44,802 nucleotides of DNA from Mnemiopsis leidyi (taxonomy: Eukaryota; Ctenophora; Tentaculata; Lobata; Bolinopsidae), in contig JH154868.1 of NCBI GenBank assembly GCA_000226015.1, positions 31,075 to 75,876 on the forward strand. Reading direction: 5' to 3'. The number at the start of each line of letters is the position of its first letter. Position 1 is the stretch's first letter. Below, piece after piece: positions 1-10,300 of the stretch. Made by a program: the position numbers and the translations under genes. The notes below the pieces were generated by a model. That model worked only from the letters and a program-made list of their open reading frames with translations, ran no database searches and was not told the origin of the DNA.

Positions 1-650
1 GGCAGCAGGTCAGGCAACGTCTGACAAATCTCGTCAATACTGTCGCTGCCTTCACGTACGCGTGCTCTCACGCATTTCTGGCCTGGCGACTATAACTATG
101 AATTTCGAATAAATTTTAAACGCGCATCGCCCGTTAATGCTGCCGCCACGCGTGGCTTGCTTTGCATTGCAGCCCACTTTCAACTTTAAAATAAAATTTT
201 CAATTGCCTACGGGGCGGCAGCTTGCAGCTTGGCGGCCGCGGATTGGCCAAGCATTGTGTTGCTACACGTTGCATAGCCCTGCTGCCGCGAAGCGCGCGG
301 CGGCGTGGCCGCGCGCAACGCGGCCACGCGTGAGACACAACGTGAGACAAGCATTGTGCGCGCAGCTGAGGTGACGCGCGCGTGCTTGTAGGTTGATGAC
401 CTACTGTCGCGGCCATCACACGCTCTGACGCATTTTCAGACACGCATCGCCTGCTAACCAAATGCCAACGCATGCATGAAGCAGGCAAACGCAAGCAAGC
501 TAAATTACGCGACATTGACAAATTGTAAAAGAATAAACATCTATTTGACCTATCCAAGTGCTTGCGCACGCTATACACGAGGCCAGAGGCTGCTATAATT
601 ATTTTCTAGCCACCTTTGGTGGCGCGCGCGACGTGCGCAAAGTGGGGCTA
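1..650. repeat. GC-rich dispersed repeat with inverted segments (left copy)
   Basis: This stretch shares recognisable blocks with the right end of the window: GGCAGCAGGTCAGGCAACGT at 1-20 recurs at 44556-44575, and the block around 160-215 (GCAGCCCA followed by an A/T-rich run, then GGGGCGGCAGC) is a diverged copy, in the same orientation, of 44505-44560. It is dense in CG-rich short palindromes (CGCGCGGCG, GGCGCGCGCG). I see no credible protein. It is most likely part of a non-autonomous transposable element family whose class cannot be named here. Confidence 0.5.
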
Positions 651-894
651 GTTAGAGCAAAATTATATTAATCTTGAATTTCAGTAAACTATAGGTAATT
701 ATTTAATATTAAATATGGGCAAACTTCAAGTTATTTTGCATAAAATGCTAAAAAATTACGTTCGCGTTTTTATGTAAAAGGCGATTATCAAACATTGTTA
801 GTGCCGTTATGATTAGATATCAAGTACACACAGTAGAAATCAAATAATTGAAATCTAATTGTCGAGATGTTACCCGACCCGCGCGCGGCTCGCA

Positions 895-947
895 GTTTTC
901 TGCTCTCCTCGCGAGAGCAGAAAACGTTCTAACGTTTCGTTAGAACG
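895..947. repeat. Two adjoining perfect hairpins
   Basis: GTTTTCTGCTCTC (895-907) pairs exactly with GAGAGCAGAAAAC (913-925) over a 5-base loop. CGTTCTAACG (925-934) pairs with CGTTAGAACG (938-947) over a 3-base loop. The next bases, GACGGATATCATCTCGTCAA (951-970), recur in similar form at 44126-44145 and 44687-44709, next to other hairpins. Confidence 0.7.
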
Positions 948-970
948 TTAGACGGATATCATCTCGTCAA

Positions 971-1593
971 AAATCTAAATGAGTTGCAGCACTGCAAAAA
1001 CAAACACTTATCCGCGCCGCTTATCAAGGGACATTCTCAGAAAGCAGAAGCAGACGCTCGACTTAGTTTCTGCCTCGGCATGTGCTAAGTCCTGCAAACA
1101 AATGAACGTTAACTAAAGTTTAATCGCTTCTTGTATCTCTATGATACAGGTTCTAGCCTTTAGTTTGCATCGATGGAAAAATCAATAATCATTTAATCAG
1201 TTTCTTGTATCGACCTTGATGGGCGGGAACCTGCTCCACAAGTGACAAGCTCAATGGTATGACCTGTGCCTGCAGTGCAAGAATATATGAGCATCGAATT
1301 TGTTAACTAGAAATTGCCTTTGACAATACTCAGGTAGTTAACGAATGGCAGGTGGTGAGCAAGGGTTTATTTATTGTAATAATCTAATAGAATTTTGCAA
1401 CTATGATGTGTCTCAAATGTGTAATGTACGGTACACAGAGTACAAAACAACACAGCTCTGGCAGTGGGGAACCGCAGGAGGATTCAGGCAGATTACAGAT
1501 ACACGTGGAGATATTTAGGATCGTAGTAGTAATGGGTAAGGTGAAGAAATACAGTGTCTCAGAGGAACTAAGTGTTCATATGGAGTGGTTTCA
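971..1593. other. Intergenic or intronic sequence without recognised features
   Basis: AT-rich unique-looking sequence. The only open frame of note (1403-1612) has no recognisable motif and runs into the MITE; I do not call it a gene. Confidence 0.4.
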
Positions 1594-1601
1594 TTGTCGG
1601 A

Positions 1602-1881
1602 CAGCGGCGTAACGATGCCCCGGCAGTCCCGGCTACGCCGGGGAGTGCCGTCATAAGGGTGTGCCAAATCGTTGTAAAAATATGGGACAAATTTGCAAGA
1701 TTAACTGCGCAACTAGCAAAATCGTGTGATTAATTTAATAACTTCACTATTTATTTAGATTTTTTGGCCATATTTTCACATAATGCTCCAAGTATGCCCT
1801 TGTACCAGGGGCGCCACTTGGGGGCGCCTTTTTACCGCCGAGGGGCGCCATATTGAATAGACATTCAACGTTACGCCACTG
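1602..1881. mobile_element. hAT-type MITE with 8-bp target duplication
   Basis: A 280-bp element bounded by CAGCGGCGTAACG (1602-1614) and its inverted counterpart CGTTACGCCACTG (1869-1881), matching at 12 of 13 positions. It is flanked on both sides by the identical octamer TTGTCGGA (1594-1601 and 1882-1889). Eight-base duplications and CAGxGGCG termini are hallmarks of hAT elements. The inside is non-coding with GC-rich palindromes (CCCCGGC...GCCGGGG) and three GGGGCGCC or GGGGGCGCC copies; it would need a transposase from elsewhere. Confidence 0.85.
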
Positions 1882-1889
1882 TTGTCGGA

Positions 1890-2847
1890 GAAAGTGGCAA
1901 AGTCGGGAAAAGAAAATACTCTTAATTGTTCAGTACATGTGGATAAAGGCAGATTGCCTGGCATGAAACGGTGCGTCACGAGTGGGTGAAAAGGGTTGTT
2001 AGTCTAAATGCGGTGAAAATGGCAAAATTTCGGTCACACGTTTTGTAGAAGCGCAACACTCGTTGTTTAAACGTGTACTTTATAAAGCTAAATGAATTTA
2101 GGAGATTGCCCTCAGAGGTTCTCAAAATTTTCGAGTATATTGTATTTGCTAATTATCGGATTCTAAAATCCGGTAAAGTTAAGTTCATTCCATTCTGTCC
2201 CATACTTACTTTGAGCACCAAAAATTGAAATTTTCACTGAATTCTTAATTGCACTTATACGTGATGTGAAAGTTAGAGTAGAGGTTTTACGAAATTCGTT
2301 CCAGAGCTAAGCTGACTTATAAACAAATTGATTGGTTTTCTTTGGTGTGATCAAAAGGTTATCTTTCCTAGAAGATAATTCGAATAATGAAAATAATGAT
2401 GTAGGTACATGGGACTTAATAGTCTTCAACATTTCCATTAAACAGAAGTTGTTGTGAGTACTTTATGTTTAGTAAAGTAGGGCTTAGTTGATTCTTTTCC
2501 TTAAAACTTGGAGCCTAGTCTTTGGTTGTTGAACGGTCTGGTCCTGGCACAAGTTCTGAACTTATCTAAATACTTTACAGAGTCACCAAAAATAGTTCTA
2601 ACACGTCTTTTTTGGGCAACAAAAAGGGGCTTTAGTTGGTTATTTGAGATGCTGCCCCATACAGAAATAGATGTGATTCAAATGTAGATGTGGTTAATGA
2701 ATTAAGGTTTATCTCTCAGTAGCTCTCCTAAAACACATAAAAAGAAAGTATTGAAACCCCTTTGCATGACATTTTCATGCGCAGCCGCCAAGAATATTTT
2801 ATAGAAATTGTTTGAATGTTAAAATGGGATGCAACCTGAAGCTACCT
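1890..2847. other. AT-rich sequence without recognised features
   Basis: No exon-like frame, repeat or RNA seen on either strand. Confidence 0.4.
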
Positions 2848-3069
2848 TATGGGTTGGTGGTGTAGTGGTATCCACTCTAACTTTCCATGCAGGACATCGG
2901 GGGTTCGATTCATAGATCCACCAATCCTAGAGTGTGCGCTAAGGGCATTTGCCAATGCAATCTTCTTCAGTGGACTCAGCCGAATGACCGGGAAACCATG
3001 ATTGAGCTGTATTTATTGTTTGCCTAACACTTTCCTTTGTTTCTCTGACAAATAAAAAAGAAAATTCTT
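2848..3069 (+). mobile_element. tRNA-derived SINE
   Basis: The head (about 2850-2926) carries an RNA polymerase III A box (TGGTGTAGTGG) and B box (GGGTTCGATTC) at tRNA spacing, and its ends GGTTGGT and ACCAATC can pair like an acceptor stem; it most resembles tRNA-Asp-type genes. The T-arm stem is broken, so it is not a functional tRNA. A non-tRNA body follows and it ends in an A-rich tail (ACAAATAAAAAAGAAAAT). Possible imperfect target duplication: GAAGCTACCT (2838-2847) and GAACCTACCT (3070-3079). Confidence 0.7.
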
Positions 3070-3364
3070 GAACCTACCTAGCATAACCTCAGGATGTGTT
3101 TGTACAATCTATGATAGTAGGTTTATGGGTATGTAGCTGTTGATAGTTTAAGACTCATCTGACTTGATCGACATGCATAGCACACATGTATACCACACGT
3201 TGTGTCTTTAAGGAAACTTTTTCTTTAATAAACTGTAGATGAAAGAGTCTGCACAAGTGTCTTTTCGTTATTGACCCAGTTATATAGTAGTCTGCTTTTG
3301 TAATCTGTACTGTTTTTTGGCAAGCTTGTTTAAAAGTTTTTTTATTTTATCATTTTACCTTTAT

Positions 3365-3852
3365 TTATTTCCTGTCTCCTATTTTGTCTTTTTTCTGAAA
3401 AAATTGTCTTTTCCTCATAGTAAGTTTTACAATATTGAATGTTACATAAAATCTTGACTGGAGTAACGTTGTTACTTGACTTACTGGGAGCAATTTGTGA
3501 AAATAATGCCAAAAATTGAAATAAATGGTGTTCAAACTATTGAACCAACCATGCAATTCTGCTACTTGTGCAGTTAACCTTGCAAAATTGCATCTGGCAA
3601 AATTATTGGCATAATAGTAAATGTTGTTGGAAGCAAGAACCAAGTGTTTTTACACACTGTTGCTTGTACAATGTACAGCACTGCCATATAAGGCCAACTT
3701 GCAACCGGGGTGTCTGTGATGTCTGTCTCACAACCCCCAATTAACATTGGCATAATAGTAGTTTCAAAAGTATTAGAAATTATTAACACAACTATAAAAA
3801 TAATTTGATTGTTCTGATTAAGCTGTTGTAACAGAGAGAAATTGATCAACAA
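3365..3852 (-). pseudogene. Possible degraded serine-protease-like fragment
   Basis: On the minus strand a frame reads LIGGCETDITDTPVASWPYM, resembling the mature N-terminus of trypsin-family proteases (I-x-G-G, then W-P-x-M/V). A second frame, shifted at about 3640, continues NNFARCNFARLTAQVAELHG. A frameshift would be needed to join them and no catalytic triad is visible. The sequence also holds a direct repeat (ATTGGCATAATAGTA twice), which argues that the resemblance may be chance. Confidence 0.15.
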
Positions 3853-4230
3853 TCATTCCCTGTCTCCATAACTCATTCGTCACCAGTAAAGCCAAGAAGA
3901 ACTGTGAAACTTCAATCAATTTCTAATTATTGCAATTCCATGTATTTTCATTCTGTGAGTTGCAAGAAATGTACTCTTAATCTATGAATTAGGTTTAAAT
4001 CCTTGTTATCATTTTAGGTTTAGATTTATGCTGCTAGTTTTCAGATGATTCAACACTACTTATCATTTTTTCTAGTCATTCTGATCACAGGTTTGGCCTT
4101 TGAAAGTTTTATAAAGTTTATCTTAGATTCATTGCTTCTGAGATCTCATCTTGTCTTGCTGAATTAATGTTTGAATCTTATAATCTGGAAGTGGTCTGGA
4201 AAAACAGTTTGTCACTAATCACTATTTCAG

Positions 4231-4328
4231 TGTTAAAGTCCAGCAGTTGTACAAACATAGAAGTTGAAGTTCTACCATCAGAGAAAGAGCTTCCAATAGG
4301 AGATTCAGTAACTTTAACATGCAGCTTA
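4231..4328 (+). CDS. robo: robo-like exon: start of last Ig domain
   Basis: Acceptor TTTCAG ends at 4230 and donor GTAAGT begins at 4329. The exon enters one base into a codon and leaves in phase 0. It encodes the A and B strands of an Ig fold, with GDSVTLTC carrying the first Ig cysteine. An alternative acceptor at 4243 would shorten it by 13 bases and change the entry phase. The preceding exon is not identifiable in the window. Confidence 0.6.
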
Positions 4329-7300
4329 GTAAGTTTCTTCATGGTTTTTTATTCTATCATCTTAAGTCGATAGCTTATTATAAAAGTCGTGTTTATTTCA
4401 TTATTTGACAAAAAATTCAAGTTTTACATATTCCAAATTTACGCATATTTCAAGAAAATCTATATTTAATTCATTGGTGATACGATAATGAAAAAACTTT
4501 CAGGATGACACTTACAGATCAGCTCTTGGTAGCTCAATAAGTTGGGAATATCCCCCTGATGTTAATATGGAAACAGTAAATATCGAGGTAGAACTAAACT
4601 TAATCAAGCCTTTAAATTTCTAATTTTGGATTGGAAAATTTTCGTATTTTGCAAATTTTTAAATCAATACCATACACAATACCATAATAAAATCAAATTC
4701 TACTATAAAATTAACAGCTGCTTCATGCTGACTTCATCCTTTTCAGAATACCTTCTTTACCATAACATCAATGGCAGAAAATAACATTGGGACCTATACG
4801 TGTAAATACATTGGATTTAAAGATGGAATTTTTCTTAAAGGGTCTGGGTCCTCAGTCATCTCCATCAAACGTATGTGCTTTTTATTGACATGTTTCTTTC
4901 TTACTACTTCTCTATTTGTAATGAGCATTACAAATAAAGAAGTAGTAAGAAAGAAGCACTTGATTTTTGTTAATCGAAATCCGAACTGATCCTATACTAT
5001 AACAGACTGTTTTAAGTGACCCTCATTACTAAATCTGATGAACTGACTATATCTGAAACCACAGCGGAACAGCCTGGACAGCCCCAGAATATGGCAGCTG
5101 CAGGTTTCACAGAAGACTCGATCACACTGCAGTGGGAAGCAGGATTCTGGGGGTACGCCGATACTCTGTACTACAAGTTGGAGTATAGTGAGGAGGAGTC
5201 GGCTTGGAAACCCTGGAATGAGGTAGGTACAATGTATGTTAGATAAAGGTTCAATACATATTAAATACATGTTTAAAGATATTTACATGTTAAAAACATT
5301 TTTTATTACTTATTAAATACATGATAATTTTATATTAAATATAAATAATGATCATACATGTTAAATACATTTAAAACACATGTTAAGAACATGGTTAAAG
5401 CATAAAAATGTTATTAAAAAATGACCAAACTTTTACATGTCTGTATTGAAAAGAGAGACACTAAGGCAAACTCGTAATTTAAGTTAGGGTACAAGATAAA
5501 CACCTCAAACTTCAATATATCTATCAGGATATACCAGCTGACATACTAGAGTACGAGGCTGAGGGTCTGCGATCCGAAACGAGCTACAAGTTCAGGATAT
5601 CCCAAGTCAGTAAGGGTGGTCAGAGTATCCCCTCCGACCCTACCAGCCCGCTCTACCTCCTTAAACCTGGTTAGTTCCCTTTCTCTTTGTTGCTTCGACC
5701 GCGGCACATAGCAGACAGGAGTGTCAATATAGTCTTTTTCTAAAATATACCCACCTACTGACAGAAACCTGGTTACTTATTCTAGTGTGTAATGTGGTAC
5801 ACAATCCTACACAGCCCACCCATAACATCTAAACTCGACCTGTCTGTAAAACTCTCTTCTCTGTCACTTTGTGCGTTAAATAGTGTGCAACTTCGTATGT
5901 TACCCTACACATCATTCCTCCTCTTCATTGTCCTGCCCCCGGGCCCGGTGGCAGCACCCTGCCCAGCCCGCTGCCCAGTTCCCGGGCGCAACTCCTTGTC
6001 AATGTCCCTCACACCTCACACTATAAATCCGAGCAGAGCTGTTATACGAGATGTAGCTATAAGATCGTAACTGTGTGTTGTGGTAACTGTGTATCGTTAG
6101 CCTAACCTTCTAACGACTTATGACGTAATGAGTTAATTACAAGTGAGTTGCTAAGTGTTTCTAATCAACTGTCAGCACACACGCAGGAGTCACAACAGGT
6201 TCCTTCCCACTTACCAAGTGTTGTTATAACTAGTAATATCACTAGTCACTATTGTTGTTGTTACTACTAATCCATTACACGGGTTAAAATGTACCTATTT
6301 ATTGTAAAAACCCCCTCATTACTCTCAATTTAGAGCTCTCCAAACGCAGCCCTAGTTCTCTACACATATCACGACACTATAACAATCCTCAGGAGCTGTG
6401 ACGGTGTACCCCAAGATAATGAGAACAGAACAGTTGAACTCCACCGCTATCAGAGTCATCTGGCAGATGCCTGACGAGTTTTCAGACATAGTAAACGAGT
6501 GGTTTGTGGAGTACAGACTCAAGGAGGAGGGGGCTGCTTACAAGGCTGTACGGGTCGATAGAAAAGGTGGGTTTTGTTTTTGTCATGACAATTTTTATCG
6601 TGCTTAGAAAGGATTTCCCGTCCGCGTCAGACGAAATCGATCGTTTTTTTGCTTTTTTGGTTCGGTATCTTGATATATTGTGTGTCTCACCGAATTTATA
6701 ATTTTAGACAACCAATAAGTTATCAAAGCTTTATCGAATACTTAATAATGCTATAGTGTTTGTAGTGCAGACCACTTCCTTCTGCTATGCTGTAGCGACT
6801 AAACACTAAAACCTATCCAAAATACCCACGTTTTTAACACTGTACAAAACCCATTTCAGTGCGAGTTTAACTTTACTTTTGTCGACCCACTTTAAAAATA
6901 GTACCTGTTGTAACCATGACAATTATTTACATTTCTGCAGAGCCCCGTGTAATATAACCAAACATTTACCAACTGTGTGGATAAACCTGCAGCAGCAGCT
7001 GAAAACTAAATTGGACTTTGTAATTATCTTTATGCTATATCTGTTTCTGTGTCAGTCGGAGTTAACTTCGGTGTTCTACACTGATTGCAGCATGCAGAAA
7101 GAGAGCGTCCAAAGGCTGAGAATGTTGCCAGAATATATTAGATCAAGAATGTTATGACTTATGATTATCTATAATTATAAATTTAATCCAGCTCTATGAA
7201 TCTATCCACATATTGTAGTCAATAAAGTAACGTTAGACTCTGTCATTAATATCATTCCCCCAATATATGCGCATTGTAGCTCGGGCCCCTGTTCCAGAAT

Positions 7301-10300
7301 TGAATGACCATATTAAGCTGCAATTAGAATCTGCGGGTACCCTAGTAATGTAATACACATACTGCACTGCATTATAGTTTGTAATACTCCATTATTCAGG
7401 CGATAAGACACAAAGTGGACTGTACAAAAACCGCTTTATACGCTAAATAGCGACATTTGTATTGCCTCCATCAAGATGCGAAATAGCCCAATTTCTATGA
7501 GCAAATAAATCGACATATTTTCTGTTGGAACATGCAGGATTGCCGCGGTATTTACGTCCTTTGTTTTACAAAATGCTTTCAACCTCAAGGGTCGAGGAAA
7601 TATTCAGGTCTCTTTTATTCCCATTAAGTCGTCTTTCCACCATTTTCCATACCCTTCCATTGTGTTTGCTATGAAAATCGGGAGTATTCAAACATACAAC
7701 ACTATCCAACCTTTTTGCGCTTGAATGAAATGAAATGAACAGGGAATGAGCATAGAACTAAATTCAACTAAACTAAATTCAACTAAACTCAAGTCGATTG
7801 AACTAAAACAGTTTATCTGGATTCTTAATAAAATCTAACTAAGCTAACTACAGCATTACTTAAGCCAAGTATAATCTAACTAAAGTGTAACTAAACTATT
7901 CTCTCCCCAGACCTCTCCATGACCATCTCCACTATAAGCGGCCTGGAAGAAGCCAGCGTCTACCAAATCAGAATGTACTGTCGAAACGAACACGGCCGAG
8001 GTCCGCCCTCCCGGCCAGTTACTGAGGAATCCACCGCTGAGGCTGCTCCCTCAGGTTTGTTTGTTTGTTTGTTTGTTTGTTTGATTGTTTGTTTGTGTGT
8101 TGAGGCTGCTCCCTCAGGTTTGTTTGTTGGTTTGTTTGTTTGTGTATTTGTGTGTTTGTTTGAGTGTTTGTTTGTTTGTTTGTTTGTGGGTGGCCTTCGA
8201 CAGAAGTTGTGACCCAGTAGGATCCTGCTGAACCTATCACTAAGGGTTCGCTAAAGGTTCGTTTGCCTACTTATAAAATTAACACGTTTTTCTTACAGCC
8301 CCACCCCGAGATGTACGAGCTATGTTTGCTGATCTAGAAACCAGGGAACTAAATATCAGATGGTCACAGCCCCCTCAACGTGATATTAACGGTGTTCTTA
8401 CTGGATATCAGGTTTGTTCGTGTGTTTGTTTGTTTGTGTGTATATTTCCTACTGGATTTCAGGTTTGCTGTTTATTTCCGATGTCAGATGTGGGGTTTGT
8501 TCACTTAAATAAGGTAGAACAATAAACACCTTTGCAACACAAAGCTTGAGGGTGTATTATACGTTTTATAATATTATGCACATTTTCCCTGGATGTAGCT
8601 GTGTATACACACAGCTTGAAAAAGCCCAATTAGACGCTCAATGAATTGCTTGTCACATCTAGATTTTAACGCGCTCAGCGTGTAACCATGTGTACTAAGG
8701 CTAGCTCGACAAGTTCTAAAGTTTTACTTGCAAGTGTTACACACGACTCTATTCCCTATCTGACTAGCAGGATTTGTCCTTGCTAGAGTAATTGTGAGCG
8801 ATTATTGTTCATCATTAGCTGCAGGTAAGAGATGTAGATTTTGGTTGGTACGTAGATACTTACGTGCTGCTCCTGATGTAATTTGCATTTCCTGCCTTTT
8901 GAAGACACCATGTAAAAAAGCTGGAAAGTTTATCAGAATTTCAAATTTTGTCTAGCATTTGTCGGATAATTCTAATACATTAGGAGACATATTTAAACGT
9001 TCGAAATGAGACGGTTTTTTAAAGAATTTGCCATATTTTCGGACGGCCAAAATTTCGATTTTCAGAATAAAATCCGTCGAATTATTTTTGACGTGTTTTT
9101 ATCATTGTGACTTAATCGTAAGGCTAATGAACAAAAGTATTGGATCATGAATTGTTTAACGAAGTAAAGTAACGAATCCACAGTATTTGATAGTAAAGAG
9201 CTCCATAAACGTCTCATGAGAGACGAAGTTGGTAAGCAAGCTCTGTTACTACTTCATTTGCCACAACGGTGAAATTTCTGGTGTAGTGGAGGACAGCAGA
9301 CACCGTCGGTCTCCAATAACATTCGGAGGATTGGAAGTTAAGCTGAAACTAACTTTCAAAGGCTATAAAAATATCGTCTATAAGATGAGACAGATCAGAG
9401 AAGCATAAACCTGGGAGTACACTGGAGAACAACCTGACGGAGACGAACCGGTTCCACTGGAAGAAGATGATGAAGAAAAAATCGATTTAAGATTTTGATG
9501 TTAATTTGAATACATATAATTTTATGAATTTTTTAAAATACTCAATTTCTTTGAACGGTGAAAAAAGAACGGTGAAATAAGCTACAAACACCCTGATTTA
9601 ATTCGACGTCAGAAATGTAACGGTTTTTGGAAAAATTCGCCCTAATTTTGTCCGATCATTTTTCCGGTCGTCAGTGTTTGGTCCGACCTAAATATGTCTC
9701 CTAAGGTAGATAAAGTTGAAATTTAAGTTTGAAAAATGGAACTTGAGAAGTTTACAGCTTGTAACAAAGTTCGAACCATTGTCGGCTTTGGGAAGTGAAT
9801 CATAACATCAGGAAATAAATACTGTTAAACACATTTAACAAGGCTGTTAAAAGTATCAAAACAGTGTTATATAGAAGGAGGAAATCATCACACGGTTTGT
9901 CTTGGGAAATATCAAAGCTATCGTGGTCTCTACCACTATAATCAGGTTATACAGGCTGTAATCAGGCTATATCAGGCTATATCAGGCTACAATCAGCTGA
10001 AATTTTAATACTGACTTGGGCCGCCAACGAAGTTTTGTGCTATATCCAGTATCACTAGGGTAAGCTTGCTTCTGCTGGTAGTTGCCAGTATAAAAAATGT
10101 AGTATTTCTCGTATCTTTAGCATTCTTTTTTCCCTCGCATCAATGGAACTAATGTACACAGCCATGTTATATATCAGTCGGGCTAGATAAGAACCTTTTC
10201 CAGAGAGGTGGTGTGATCAAGAATCTCTATATAGTGTGTAGGTATATCCAGCTCCTCTACTAGCGTAGTAAGACTAGGAAATATGACCACTGACCAGGGG

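Noticed and set aside
186-578. 130-residue minus-strand frame with arginine-rich composition
   Set aside because: It overlaps the GC-rich dispersed repeat; there are no motifs, and the composition follows CGCG-rich palindromes.
2850-2926. Functional tRNA gene
   Set aside because: A and B boxes are present but the T-arm stem does not pair and a SINE body with A-rich tail follows.
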